DNA of 43,211 nt from Caulobacter sp. CCH9-E1 (GCF_001556515.1 NZ_LSJA01000099.1:1-43211), one strand, 5' to 3'. Shown: positions 1 through 9,173, numbered from the stretch's first letter. Numbers and translations are program-made. Notes: generated by a model not told the origin, from the sequence alone.

Positions 1-850
1 TGTAGATCTGGGTGGTGGCGATGTCGGCGTGGCCCAGCAGAGTCTGGATCACCCGCAGGTCCGCCCCGCCTTCCAAGAGGTGCGTGGCGAAGGCGTGGCG
101 CAGGACGTGGGGGCTGACCTTGTCGCGGTCGATGCCGGCGGCGATGGCCGCGTCGTCCAAGAGCTGCCCCACCCGCCGCGCCGTCAGCCGGCCCGAGCCG
201 CCGCGCGACGGGAAGAGCCAGGGGCTGTCCTTCGCCCCCTTCGGCAGGAAGGCGGAGCGTCCGGCCAGATAGGCCCTCACCGCCGCGCGGGCCGCGTCGT
301 TCAGCGGGGCCAGCCGTTCCTTGCCGCCTTTGCCCTTGACGATCAGATAGGCCGGGTCCCGCGCCAGGGCCGCCAGCGGCAAGGCCAGGAGCTCGGAGAT
401 CCGCAGGCCCGAGGCGTAGATCAGCTCGATGATGCACGACAGGCGCAGGCCCTGGGCGCTGTCCTTGGCCGTGGCGGCGGCTAGGAGCCGCTCGATCTCC
501 TCGCGCTCCAGCACCTTGGGCAGCGGCCGGCCGGCCTTGGGCGCGGCGACGCGGCGGGACGGATCGTCGGTCCGCCAGCCCTCGCCCAGGGCGAAGCGGT
601 AGAACTGCCGCACGGCCGAGCGGCGGCGGGCGGCGGTGGCGGGCGACAGGCCGCGCGCGCCGAGGTCCTGGAAATAGGCCTCAATCGTTTCGGCGTCGGC
701 GTCGTCGAGATCGCGCCCGGAGCGCCCCAGGAAGCCGCGGGCGTCCTCCAGGTCCTTGCCGTAGGCGGTCAGGGTGTTGCGGGCGGCCGCGCGCTCGACC
801 GCCATCATCTCCAGGAACGCGTCGACCCAACCGGACGCGGCCGTGCTCAT
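1..850 (-). CDS. xerD: Tyrosine recombinase XerD (3' end cut by window)
   Basis: Site-specific recombinase that with XerC resolves chromosome dimers at dif under FtsK control. 283 codons are visible and the frame is still open at the left edge. The N-terminal SAM-like core-binding domain spans about residues 5-90 and the catalytic domain follows. Seen in order: the first catalytic Arg in ASGLRISELL, the Lys of KGKGGKER, the HVLRHAFATH box and LLGHADIATTQIY. The last complete codon (positions 2-4) is the Tyr expected to be the nucleophile, so the missing part should be only the short C-terminal tail. The start ATG overlaps the stop of the upstream exported-protein gene (ATGA, 847-850), which suggests translational coupling. 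XerD rather than XerC is chosen from the QIYT-type end and the overall match; a XerC call is less likely. Confidence 0.93.
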   Translation of the reverse strand, partial: MSTAASGWVDAFLEMMAVERAAARNTLTAYGKDLEDARGFLGRSGRDLDDADAETIEAYFQDLGARGLSPATAARRRSAVRQFYRFALGEGWRTDDPSRRVAAPKAGRPLPKVLEREEIERLLAAATAKDSAQGLRLSCIIELIYASGLRISELLALPLAALARDPAYLIVKGKGGKERLAPLNDAARAAVRAYLAGRSAFLPKGAKDSPWLFPSRGGSGRLTARRVGQLLDDAAIAAGIDRDKVSPHVLRHAFATHLLEGGADLRVIQTLLGHADIATTQIY

Positions 851-2304
851 TTGGCGTAGGCGAGGCCGAGCAGGCCCTCGACCACCACCGCCCGGGCGTC
901 GACCGAGAGGCCGGCGCGGTTCAGGGCGTGGGCGATGCGGGCGCGGTCGACGGGCGCGGGGCCGCTTGCGCCGGCGTCCAGCGCCAGCGACAGGGCCAGC
1001 AGCGCCGCCTCGCCCTTGCGCTTGGCGCCGGCGGCGTCCTCCAGCACCTGGAGCCGCGCGGCCGAGGCGGCCGGTTTGCCGAGATCGAAGGTCGCGAACT
1101 GGGTCCGCGTGTCGGCGTCCATGGTCCCACCCAGGCTGGACAGCAGCACGGCGGCGGCCTGGGCCGGCTTGCCGGTCGCGCCGCGGCTGACCAGGTTGGC
1201 GAGCACCTGGTTGTCGATCTTGCCCGAACCGGCGGCGATCAAGGCGTCGAGAATGGCGAGATCCGCAGCGGTCGCGCCGGGGATGACGTCCTGGGTCAGG
1301 CGGCCCCGGATCGCCTGGGCGCTGGCCACGTCGCCCGCCGCCACGGCGGCGCGGGCCAGCAGCACCGGATCCTGAAGCGGCCCGCCGGCCGTGGCCAGGG
1401 CCGCGATCGAGGGGGCCGAGGCGCGGGCGGCCTCGACGAAGGCCGGCAGGGTCTTGGCCTGGCGCAGGAAGGCCAGGTCCGAGGCCTCGGCGGCGGTCAG
1501 GTCGTGACCGATGTCGGCGGCCCGCGCCGTCGGCGCCGCCGCCACGGGCTTAAGAGCCGGCGAGGCGGAGGCCAGGGCGGCTGCGGACTGGACGTCTAGG
1601 CTCAGCCGCCGCGACAGGGCGTAGTTGACCCCGTTCTTCAGATTGGCCGCGCCGGGCGGCGTTCCCGCCAGGGCCGCGCCCATCAGGCGGGCGTAGTCGG
1701 CGTCTTTCGTCTGCTGCTGGGCCAGCTGGAAGGTCAGCTGGGCGGCGTCGGTCTGGCCGGCCTTCAGCTGGCAGAAGGCCCGCAGGCGCAGCCAATAGGC
1801 CGCGCCGCGATCGACGGTCAGGGCCTGCTCGGCCTGGCAGGCCTTGTCGTCGGCGCCGGTGATCAGCGCCGCCTCGGCCTGGGCCATCGACAGGGCCGAG
1901 CTGCCAGGACCGCCGGTGGCCCGATCGAGGATGGCGTCCGCGCCCTTGGCCTCGCCGAGGGCGATCAGGGCCAGGCCCCGCGCCGCGCCCATTTCGACAT
2001 CGTCGCCGACGCTGGCCGGGGCGTTCGATCCGGTCGATAGCGCCCGCCGCGCCAGGCTGGCGAAGGCCGGCGACAGCGGCTTGGGGCCTGCCAGCTTGGG
2101 CAAGACGTCGCGCATGATTCCCGGCGCCGCCCCCTTCCACAGATCGCTCGGCAGGCCGGTGTCGGCGACGGCGCCGGAGAAGTAGTCCGGCGCGGCCAGG
2201 GTCTTGACCTTGACCTCTTCCTGAGCGCGCGCGGCTGCAGAAAGCGACAGGAGAAGCGCGCTGGACAGCATCAGCACGCGCGGGAGACGCAGGGGCGAGA
2301 TCAT
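847..2304 (-). CDS. Exported alpha-helical protein of unknown function
   Basis: 485 residues from the ATG at 2304; an in-frame ATG at 2322 would add six residues. I prefer 2304 because it places a short basic segment directly before the hydrophobic stretch VLMLSSALLLSLS and an ARA-type signal peptidase I site near residue 28. The mature protein is Ala/Leu-rich and predicted helical, with TPR- or HEAT-like periodicity and no catalytic motif I recognise. No clear Shine-Dalgarno sequence precedes either start. The gene ends in a 4-nt overlap with xerD and is divergent from aroK, so it is probably the first gene of a two-gene unit. A conserved Caulobacterales periplasmic protein is my inference; I cannot assign a function. 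Confidence 0.8.
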   Translation of the reverse strand: MISPLRLPRVLMLSSALLLSLSAAARAQEEVKVKTLAAPDYFSGAVADTGLPSDLWKGAAPGIMRDVLPKLAGPKPLSPAFASLARRALSTGSNAPASVGDDVEMGAARGLALIALGEAKGADAILDRATGGPGSSALSMAQAEAALITGADDKACQAEQALTVDRGAAYWLRLRAFCQLKAGQTDAAQLTFQLAQQQTKDADYARLMGAALAGTPPGAANLKNGVNYALSRRLSLDVQSAAALASASPALKPVAAAPTARAADIGHDLTAAEASDLAFLRQAKTLPAFVEAARASAPSIAALATAGGPLQDPVLLARAAVAAGDVASAQAIRGRLTQDVIPGATAADLAILDALIAAGSGKIDNQVLANLVSRGATGKPAQAAAVLLSSLGGTMDADTRTQFATFDLGKPAASAARLQVLEDAAGAKRKGEAALLALSLALDAGASGPAPVDRARIAHALNRAGLSVDARAVVVEGLLGLAYAK

Positions 2305-2381
2305 GGAGTGGTTATGACGCATGACGGGGTTCTCGCAAACTTGGGCTTTGGCCCAGCCTCGTGTAAACCCGCGACCGCATC

Positions 2382-2957
2382 ATGACCGAGTCCGCTGCTA
2401 CATCCGACGACATGGCGCCGCTGCGCCGGAAGACCATCGTGTTGGTCGGGCTGATGGGCGTGGGCAAGTCCAGCGTTGGCCGCCGCCTGGCCACGGCCCT
2501 GAACCTGCCCTTCCGCGACGCCGACAACGAGGTCGAGGCCGCCGCCGGTCGGTCGATCTCGGAGATCTTCGCCGACCTGGGCGAGGCCGCCTTCCGCGAC
2601 GGCGAGCGCCGGGTGATCGCCCGTCTGCTGGACGAGCCGCCGCATGTGCTGGCCACCGGCGGCGGCGCCTTCGTCAACGCCGAGACCCGCGCCCTGATCA
2701 ACGAGAAGGCCCTGTCGGTGTGGCTCAAGGCGGATGTCGAGCTGCTGGCCCGCCGCGTCTCGCGCAAGGACACCCGGCCGCTGCTGAAGGGCAAGGATCC
2801 GGTGGCGGTGCTGACCGAGCTGGCCCGCGTCCGCAACCCCGCCTACGCCGAGGCGCAAGTCCACGTCCAGACCGGCGACACGCCGCACGGGGTGGCGGTC
2901 GACGCCATTCTGACCGGCCTGCGCCAGCACCTGGGCCAAGGAGTTTCCGAACAATGA
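2382..2957 (+). CDS. aroK: Shikimate kinase
   Basis: Phosphorylates shikimate at the 3-hydroxyl with ATP, the fifth step of chorismate synthesis, in the cytosol. 191 residues, a normal length with a roughly 16-residue N-terminal extension. The Walker A loop GLMGVGKS lies at residues 23-30, the D-x-D of the shikimate site (RDADNE) at about 45-50, the Arg of AAFRDGE at about 74-80, and the glycine-rich ATGGGAF at about 92-98. Its stop overlaps the aroB start (ATGA, 2954-2957), the usual aroK-aroB arrangement, so the two are almost certainly co-translated. It is divergent from the exported-protein/xerD unit; the short spacer from 2305 to 2381 must hold both promoters. Confidence 0.97.
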   Translation: MTESAATSDDMAPLRRKTIVLVGLMGVGKSSVGRRLATALNLPFRDADNEVEAAAGRSISEIFADLGEAAFRDGERRVIARLLDEPPHVLATGGGAFVNAETRALINEKALSVWLKADVELLARRVSRKDTRPLLKGKDPVAVLTELARVRNPAYAEAQVHVQTGDTPHGVAVDAILTGLRQHLGQGVSEQ

Positions 2958-4066
2958 TCCGCACCGTCCCCGTGGGCCTGGGCGAGCGCGCCTACGACGT
3001 CGTCATCGGCCCCGGCCTGATCGACCGCGCGGGCGAGCGGATCGCGCCTGTTCTCGGCAAGCGCAAGCGCGTCGCCATCGTCACCGACACGATCGTCGGC
3101 GAGCACCACGGCGAGCGCCTGGCGGCGTCCTTGGAAAAGGCCGGCGTCGCGGTCGACGTCGTCACCATCCCGCCGGGCGAGGAGAGCAAGAGCTTCGACG
3201 GCCTGGCCGACCTTTCCGACCACCTGCTGGCCCTGAACCTGGAACGCGGCGACCAGATCGTGGCGTTCGGCGGCGGCGTCGTGGGCGACCTGGCCGGTTT
3301 CGCGGCGGCGATCTACAAGCGCGGCATCGACTTCGTGCAGGTCCCGACCACCCTGCTGGCCCAGGTCGACAGCTCGGTCGGCGGCAAGACCGCCATCGAC
3401 ACCCCGCGCGGCAAGAACCTGATCGGCGCCTTCCACCAGCCGCGCCTGGTTTTGGCCGACCTCGACATCCTGGCCACCCTGCCCGCCCGCGAGCTGGCCT
3501 GCGGCTACGCCGAGATCGTCAAGTACGGCCTCTTGGGCGATTTCGCCTTCTTCGAATGGCTGGAGACCAACGTCGCCAAGGTGCTGGACCGCGACGTCGA
3601 CGCCCTGGTCCGCGCCGTGGGCCGCTCGGTCGAGATGAAGGCCGAGATCGTCGCCGAGGACGAGAAGGAAGCCGGCCGCCGGGCCCTGCTGAACCTTGGC
3701 CACACCTTCGGCCACGCGATCGAGGCCGAGATGGGCTTTGGCGACGCGCTCAAGCACGGCGAGGCCGTCGGCGTCGGCATGGCCCAGGCCTTCCGGTTCT
3801 CGGCGGCCCAGGGCCTGTGCTCCGGCCAGGACGCCGCCCGCGCCGAGGCCGCCATCAAGGCCGCCGGCCTGCCGACGACCTTGGCCGACGTCCGCCCCGA
3901 GCCCTTCAACGCCGACGCCCTGATCGCCCACTGCGGCCAGGACAAGAAAGCCGAAGGCGGCAAGCTGACCTTCGTGCTCGCGCGCGGCATCGGCGACGCG
4001 TTCGTGGCCAAGGACGTGGATAGGAAAGCGCTGCTGGCGTTCCTGCTGAACGAAGGAGCGGTTTAA
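2954..4066 (+). CDS. aroB: 3-dehydroquinate synthase
   Basis: Converts DAHP to 3-dehydroquinate using NAD+ and a divalent metal, the second step of the shikimate pathway. 370 residues. The NAD-binding [11 protein letters not shown] lies at about 103-113, followed by the substrate-binding stretch [17 protein letters not shown] and the metal ligands around [10 protein letters not shown] and [10 protein letters not shown] (two His, with a Glu upstream). The ATG at 2954 overlaps the aroK stop; the reading frame is open further upstream, but that part is the shadow of aroK. It is followed by an intergenic palindromic element rather than a typical T-tailed terminator. Confidence 0.97.
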   Translation: MIRTVPVGLGERAYDVVIGPGLIDRAGERIAPVLGKRKRVAIVTDTIVGEHHGERLAASLEKAGVAVDVVTIPPGEESKSFDGLADLSDHLLALNLERGDQIVAFGGGVVGDLAGFAAAIYKRGIDFVQVPTTLLAQVDSSVGGKTAIDTPRGKNLIGAFHQPRLVLADLDILATLPARELACGYAEIVKYGLLGDFAFFEWLETNVAKVLDRDVDALVRAVGRSVEMKAEIVAEDEKEAGRRALLNLGHTFGHAIEAEMGFGDALKHGEAVGVGMAQAFRFSAAQGLCSGQDAARAEAAIKAAGLPTTLADVRPEPFNADALIAHCGQDKKAEGGKLTFVLARGIGDAFVAKDVDRKALLAFLLNEGAV

Positions 4067-4067
4067 G

Positions 4068-4122
4068 CCCCTCTCTCTAGAGAGAGGGAGGGGCCCAAGC
4101 GAAGCTTGGGAGGGTGAGTGGT
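4068..4122. repeat. Intergenic hairpin element, left copy
   Basis: The element contains the perfect palindrome CCTCTCTCTAGAGAGAGG, then GGGGCCC, then a hairpin (CCAAGC-GAA-GCTTGG), then GGGAGGGTGAGTGGT. A related element lies in inverted orientation at 6012-6075, beyond the RTX gene. The two share the outer GAGAGAGGG part and the GGGAGGGTGAGTGGT part, while the middle hairpin differs in sequence but stays paired. No T-run follows the stem, so it is not a classical terminator of aroB, although it may stabilise the 3' end. Confidence 0.75.
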
Positions 4123-4247
4123 TTCGGCGCTGACTAGATGAAGCGCACGGCCGCTTTCGCCCCTTAGCGGACATTGCGCCGGCAGCCGTAAACTCGCTAT
4201 GGTAGTGACGATATGCTTTGTGGCTCGTTCTGCGTGAGTTGGGATCA

Positions 4248-5948
4248 ATGGCTGACAATATCACGAGCGTAACAGCTCTGAGCGGCGAAACATCAGCCAC
4301 AGTCATCTACATTCAGGGCGGGGGCCAGCAGGTAACCTACGCTATCACGGGCGGCGCAGATCGAGGGCTATTCACCTTGGGCCGCGATAGCGGTATCTCC
4401 CCGGATGCGACGCGGCTGTCCTTTGCCCACCGACCAGATTTCGCGCATCCAACTGATGTGGGTAGCGACAACCTCTATGAGGTTGAAGTTACCGCAACCT
4501 ACGGCGGCATTAGCCAGGCGACACTCTACAAGATCTCGGTTGTTCCAGATGACTATCGCGGCGACACCACGACAACTGCGACGCTGCTGGGCGACGGAAC
4601 TTCTGTTTTAGGTCGAATCAACACGTCGAGTGATCGCGATTGGTTCCGTGTGGTCTCGGATGGAACGCCTCATCTCCTCGCGGTGCACGGCGTCGGTGGG
4701 TATCAGATCTTCAATTCAGATGGTTCGAGCAGGGAATCCGCCTCGGCAAGCGCACCGTGGTTGTTCCAGACTCTGAATCTGCCAGCTGGAACTTATTTCC
4801 TCAGCGTCGGCGGCGCTTCGTACAATTCCATTCCGACAGGTGACTACACCGTTTCCCTATCGCCCTCAGCACCAGGCAATACATTCGGCTCCGACGGCGA
4901 CGATACCCGGACGGGTACCGCTCTGGCTGACTTCCTGGCCGGGAACGGCGGGAATGATGTGCTGAATGGAGCCGGTGGAAATGACATCCTGGATGGGGGG
5001 ACGGGCGACGACATCCTGAACGGCGGCGACGGCTCTGACCTGCTGTTCGGCAGAAGCGGCAGTAACAAGCTCGACGGTGGAAGCGGTTACGACGTGGCGA
5101 TCTTCGCTGGCCCTCGATCCAACTATGTCGTGACCGCGACTAGCCTCGGCTGGGAAGTGCGCGGATATGATAGCGTTGATACGCTTAAAAACATCGAGGC
5201 TATTGAATTTTCAGACAAACTCGCCGCGCCGATCGTTCAATTCATCCCAATCCCTTCCACTCTTTCCACGCAGATTGAAAGTATTCTCAGAGGTAGCGCG
5301 TCGTCCGATCTGAACGCTACTCTTGCGGCGACACTGGCGGGTGGGATTGCCGCGGGCGGGTTAACCGCTAATGCGGCGCTCCAGGAAGTCTTGAAAGCTG
5401 CCGGTGCAAGCACCAGCGTGGCGACCCTATCCTACGAGTTTTTCACTGGGAGAATTCCCGGGCAGGCGGGCATCGACTATCTTGTTTCGCCTACCGGGCC
5501 GAATGCTAACAATCTCAACAGCGCTTACTACCAGAGCTTCAATTTGGAGAACCGCTACATCAACTTCGCCGTGAACCTGGGGAAGGCTGGCGAAGGAAGA
5601 GTGCAGTTCGAAACCAAGTATGGAGGGCTCAGCCTCTTCGACGCCACCCGCGAAGCCTACAAGACAATCTTTGGCGGAACGCCCACTGACGCGAAGGTTC
5701 ACGCTCTGATTGACAGCCGCATCGACTACTTTGCGAGCTATGGTGGGGACGGCGTTAATGGGATCGGCACCAAGGCAGCGATGGTCGGTTGGTTGCTCGC
5801 GGAGGCCACTAAGGCCGACGTGGGTGTGATGGCGAAAGCAAACGACGCATGGCTGATCGACCTGTCCGATGGAACTGCGCCTTTCGCGATCGACATCCTC
5901 GATCCGAGCAAGGGATATTACAAAGCCGACTTCATTTTCGGCGGCTAA
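4248..5948 (+). CDS. RTX calcium-binding protein with RsaA-like C-terminal domain
   Basis: 566 residues from the ATG at 4248; an in-frame TTG at 4218 is possible, and neither has a strong Shine-Dalgarno sequence. No Sec signal peptide is visible. Segments: an N-terminal cadherin-like beta region (about 1-100); a PPC-like beta domain with D-W-F-R (about 100-210); RTX nonapeptides GGNGGNDVLNGAGGNDILDG and following (about 225-285); a linker; then a helical domain (about 360-550) with YEFFTG, AGIDYLV, LNSAYYQSF, ENRYINFAVNL and INDLSDG-like (WLIDLSDG) motifs. From memory these match the N-terminal domain of RsaA, which binds LPS and anchors the S-layer. Here that domain sits at the C-terminus, the reverse of RsaA. 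Secretion by the type I system is inferred from the RTX repeats. GC is visibly lower than in the neighbours and the gene lies between inverted repeats, which suggests acquisition. Confidence 0.85.
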   Translation: MADNITSVTALSGETSATVIYIQGGGQQVTYAITGGADRGLFTLGRDSGISPDATRLSFAHRPDFAHPTDVGSDNLYEVEVTATYGGISQATLYKISVVPDDYRGDTTTTATLLGDGTSVLGRINTSSDRDWFRVVSDGTPHLLAVHGVGGYQIFNSDGSSRESASASAPWLFQTLNLPAGTYFLSVGGASYNSIPTGDYTVSLSPSAPGNTFGSDGDDTRTGTALADFLAGNGGNDVLNGAGGNDILDGGTGDDILNGGDGSDLLFGRSGSNKLDGGSGYDVAIFAGPRSNYVVTATSLGWEVRGYDSVDTLKNIEAIEFSDKLAAPIVQFIPIPSTLSTQIESILRGSASSDLNATLAATLAGGIAAGGLTANAALQEVLKAAGASTSVATLSYEFFTGRIPGQAGIDYLVSPTGPNANNLNSAYYQSFNLENRYINFAVNLGKAGEGRVQFETKYGGLSLFDATREAYKTIFGGTPTDAKVHALIDSRIDYFASYGGDGVNGIGTKAAMVGWLLAEATKADVGVMAKANDAWLIDLSDGTAPFAIDILDPSKGYYKADFIFGG

Positions 5949-6011
5949 CCCCCGATTGCGCACGCCGAGCACCTCCGCCTTTCGCCCCAACGCTCACGCC
6001 CGAGAGGCCCT

Positions 6012-6075
6012 ACCACTCACCCTCCCATCCCGGCTTTCGCCGGGACGGGCCCCGCCCTCTCTCCATGAGAGAGGG
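6012..6075. repeat. Intergenic hairpin element, right inverted copy
   Basis: Reverse-complement relative of the element at 4068-4122. It carries ACCACTCACCCTCCC, a hairpin TCCCGGC-TTTC-GCCGGGA, GGGCCCCGCCCTCTCTC and GAGAGAGGG. The hairpin stem differs from the left copy but is again complementary, so pairing rather than sequence is kept. It lies just upstream of the ABC-F gene; one candidate start of that gene (6083) is only eight bases beyond the element. Confidence 0.75.
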
Positions 6076-6139
6076 ATTCCGAATGCCGGCCAGCTCTAGC
6101 ACTGGCGTTCCGCGCCCAACCGGGGTAGCAGCCCCGCCC

Positions 6140-7768
6140 ATGATCCGCCTCGACAACATCTCCAAGCAGAACGGCCACCAGATCCTGTTCATCGAAGCCT
6201 CGATGGGCATTCAGAAGGGTGAGAAGGTCGGGCTGGTCGGGCCGAACGGCGCCGGCAAGACGACCCTGTTCCGCATGATCACGGGGCAGGAGCAGCCCGA
6301 CGACGGGATCGTCTCGATCGATCCGGGCACGCGGATCGGCTATTTCAGCCAGGACGTCGGCGAGATGTCGGGCCAGAGCGCCGTGGCCGCCGTGATGGAC
6401 GGCGTCGGTCCGGTCAGCGCCCTGGCCGCCGAGATGGCGACGCTGGAGGCGGCCATGGTCGATCCGGACCAGGCCGACCAGCTGGACGCGGTCATGGAGC
6501 GCTATGGCGAGGTCTTGGAGCGCTTCCAGGAGCTGGACGGCTACGCCCTGGAAGCCCGCGCCCGCGAGGTGCTGGCGGGCCTGAGCTTCAGCCAGGAGCG
6601 CATGGACGGCGACGTCGGCCTGTTGTCGGGCGGTTGGAAGATGCGCGTGGCCCTGGCCCGCATCCTGTTGATGCGTCCCGACGCCATGCTGCTGGACGAG
6701 CCCAGCAACCACCTGGACCTGGAAAGCCTGATCTGGCTGGAGGCGTTCCTGAAGAACTACGACGGCGCGCTGCTGATGACCTCGCACGACCGCGCCTTCA
6801 TGAACCGCATCATCGGCAAGGTGGTCGAGATCGACGCCGGCCAGCTGATCACCTACTCCGGCGACCTCGATTTCTACGACCAGCAACGGGCGCTCAGCGA
6901 GGCCCAGCGCCAGGCGCAGTACGAGCGCCAGCAGGCGATGCTGGCCAAGGAGATCAAGTTCATCGAGAAGTTCAAGGCGCGCGCCTCGCACGCCGCCCAG
7001 GTCCAGAGCCGGGTCAAGAAGCTGGACAAGATCGAGCGCGTCGAGGCCCCGCGCCGCCGCCAGACGGTCCAGTTCGAATTCCAGAGCCCGCCGCGCTCGG
7101 GCGAGGACGTGATCAGCCTACGCGGCGTCCACAAGGGCTATGGCGAGCGGCCGATCTACCAGGACCTCGACTTTCTCGTGCGCCGCAAGGAGCGCTGGGC
7201 CGTGCTGGGCGCCAACGGCGCGGGCAAGTCGACGCTGCTGAAGCTGGTGGCCGGCGCGACCGAGCCCGACCAGGGCAAGGTCGCCATCGGGGCCAGCGTG
7301 AAGATGGGCTACTTCGCCCAGCACTCCATGGACCTGCTGGACGGCGAGGAGACGATCTTCGAATCCCTGGAGCGCTCGTTCCCGCAGGCGGGCCAAGGGG
7401 CCCTGCGCACCCTGGCCGGCTGCTTCGGCTTCTCCGGCGACGACGTCGAAAAGCCCTGCCGCGTGCTGTCGGGCGGCGAGAAGGCGCGCCTGGTCATGGC
7501 CAAGATGCTGTTCGATCCGCCCAACCTGCTGGTCCTCGACGAGCCGACCAACCACCTGGACATGGCGACCAAGGAGATGCTGGTGGCCTCGCTGGCCGAC
7601 TTCGAGGGGACCATGCTGTTCGTCTCGCACGACCGCCACTTCCTGGCGGCCCTGTCGAACCGGGTGCTGGAGCTGACGCCGGAGGGCGTGCACCAGTACG
7701 GCGGCGGCTACACCGAATATGTCGCCCGCACCGGCCAGGAAGCGCCGGGGCTGCATCCGGGGGGCTAA
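6140..7768 (+). CDS. ABC-F family ATPase
   Basis: Ribosome-associated duplicated-ATPase protein of the ABC-F family, which acts on translation and has no membrane domain. 542 residues from the ATG at 6140. First domain: Walker A GPNGAGKTT (34-42), signature LSGGWKMR, Walker B MLLDEPSNHLD and the switch His in TSHDRAFM. A charged linker rich in Gln, Arg and Lys (about 250-310) follows, as expected for the P-site tRNA interaction motif. Second domain: GANGAGKST, LSGGEKAR, LLVLDEPTNHLD and VSHDRHFL. An upstream in-frame ATG at 6083 would add 19 low-complexity residues and lies at the edge of the repeat; I prefer the start that begins directly with the ABC fold. It resembles YheS/YbiT/Uup; I cannot choose the subfamily. 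Confidence 0.93.
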   Translation: MIRLDNISKQNGHQILFIEASMGIQKGEKVGLVGPNGAGKTTLFRMITGQEQPDDGIVSIDPGTRIGYFSQDVGEMSGQSAVAAVMDGVGPVSALAAEMATLEAAMVDPDQADQLDAVMERYGEVLERFQELDGYALEARAREVLAGLSFSQERMDGDVGLLSGGWKMRVALARILLMRPDAMLLDEPSNHLDLESLIWLEAFLKNYDGALLMTSHDRAFMNRIIGKVVEIDAGQLITYSGDLDFYDQQRALSEAQRQAQYERQQAMLAKEIKFIEKFKARASHAAQVQSRVKKLDKIERVEAPRRRQTVQFEFQSPPRSGEDVISLRGVHKGYGERPIYQDLDFLVRRKERWAVLGANGAGKSTLLKLVAGATEPDQGKVAIGASVKMGYFAQHSMDLLDGEETIFESLERSFPQAGQGALRTLAGCFGFSGDDVEKPCRVLSGGEKARLVMAKMLFDPPNLLVLDEPTNHLDMATKEMLVASLADFEGTMLFVSHDRHFLAALSNRVLELTPEGVHQYGGGYTEYVARTGQEAPGLHPGG

Positions 7769-7800
7769 CGCCCGCAGCCGGCATGGCCTAGAACAAGCTC

Positions 7801-9087
7801 ATGCTCACCGCCCTGCTCGGCCTCGCGCCTATCGTCATCGCCCTGCTGACCCTCTCGGCGCTGTTCTCGGCGGCGGAGACGTCGATGACGGGCGCCAGCC
7901 GGGCGCGGATGCACCAGTTGGAGCGCGAGGGCGACGCGCCCGCGCGGCGGGTCAACAAGCTGCTCTCCGACCAGGAGACGATGATCGGGGCCGTCCTGCT
8001 GGGCAACAACCTGATCAACATCCTGGCCTCGGCCCTGGCGACCCAGGTCCTGACGACGCTGATCCCTGGCCCCTGGGGCGTGGCGGTGGCGACGGCGGCC
8101 ATGACCGTGCTGGTCCTGGTCTTCGCCGAAGTGCTGCCCAAGACCGTCGCCATCATCCGCTCGGACGACGTGGCGCGCGCCCTGTCGGGACCGACCCTGG
8201 TGATCGTTCGCCTGTTTGGTCCGGTGATCTATATCATCCAGTGGATCGTCCGCCGCGCCCTGCGAATCTTTGGCGTCAAGCTGGACATGGCCGTCGACGT
8301 GCTGGCCGCCCACGAGGAGATCCGCGGCGCGGTCGACTACCACCACTCCGAGGGCCTGGTGGAGACCGACGACCGACGGATGCTGGGCGGGGTGCTGGAC
8401 CTCTCGGACATGGACGTGTCGGAGATCATGGTCCACCGCAAGTCGATGGTGCTGCTGGACGCCGCCCTGCCCGCCCGCGAGCTGGTCGACGAGGTGCTGG
8501 AGGCCCAGCACACCCGCGTCCCGGTCTATCGCGACGAGCCCGACAACATCGTCGGCGTACTGCACGCCCGCGACCTGCTGAAAGCGCTGGCGGAGTCGCC
8601 CAACGGTGTCGAAGGCCTCGACATCGCCGCCATTCTGCGCGAGCCGTGGTTCATCCCCGACACGACGAACCTCAAGGATCAGCTGAACGCCTTCCTCAAG
8701 CGCAAGAGCCACTTCGCCCTCGTCGTCGACGAGTACGGCGCGCTGCAGGGGCTGGTGACGCTGGAGGACATCCTCGAGGAGATCGTCGGCGAGATCGACG
8801 ACGAGCACGACACCACCCTGGACGGGGTGCGCAAGCAGCAGGACGGCTCGGTCAATGTCGACGGCCACGTCCCTGTCCGAGACCTGAACCGGGCCATGGA
8901 CTGGCGACTGCCCGAGGGCGAGGCGGTGACGATCGCCGGCCTGGTGATCCACGAAGCTCAAATGATCCCCGAGCCCGGCCAGACCTTCATATTCCACGGT
9001 CATCGCTTCCAGGTTCTGCGCCGCCAACGCAACCAGATCACCGCCCTACGCATTAGCCCGCCCTTGAATGAGAACGACGGTCTGTGA
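7801..9087 (+). CDS. CNNM/CorC-type membrane protein with CBS pair
   Basis: 428 residues. An N-terminal DUF21 (CNNM) membrane domain with about three to four helices (7-27, 60-85, 95-115, 130-155) contains the LFSAAETSMTGASRARM motif typical of the family. It is followed by two CBS motifs (about 200-330) and a C-terminal CorC_HlyC domain with the GLVTLEDILEEIVGEI-type segment. Members are implicated in Mg2+ (or Co2+) efflux; the old 'hemolysin' name is historical. The gene begins 32 bases after the ABC-F gene on the same strand, so the two may be cotranscribed. Function by family; the substrate is not evident from the sequence. Confidence 0.9.
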   Translation: MLTALLGLAPIVIALLTLSALFSAAETSMTGASRARMHQLEREGDAPARRVNKLLSDQETMIGAVLLGNNLINILASALATQVLTTLIPGPWGVAVATAAMTVLVLVFAEVLPKTVAIIRSDDVARALSGPTLVIVRLFGPVIYIIQWIVRRALRIFGVKLDMAVDVLAAHEEIRGAVDYHHSEGLVETDDRRMLGGVLDLSDMDVSEIMVHRKSMVLLDAALPARELVDEVLEAQHTRVPVYRDEPDNIVGVLHARDLLKALAESPNGVEGLDIAAILREPWFIPDTTNLKDQLNAFLKRKSHFALVVDEYGALQGLVTLEDILEEIVGEIDDEHDTTLDGVRKQQDGSVNVDGHVPVRDLNRAMDWRLPEGEAVTIAGLVIHEAQMIPEPGQTFIFHGHRFQVLRRQRNQITALRISPPLNENDGL

Positions 9088-9173
9088 CGATCATTTGAGG
9101 GCGACGGAACCGAATCCCCGCCTACGCGTTTTGCGCCATTGCTGGCCAGGGGCGGCCAGACTGGAGGGGCATA

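Noticed and set aside
4068..4089. CCTCTCTCTAGAGAGAGG as the aroB terminator
   Set aside because: No loop and no T-run, and it recurs in inverted form at 6.06 kb as part of a repeat.
2843..4306. 487-codon minus-strand frame opposite aroB
   Set aside because: Low-complexity shadow translation; aroB on the plus strand has all catalytic motifs.
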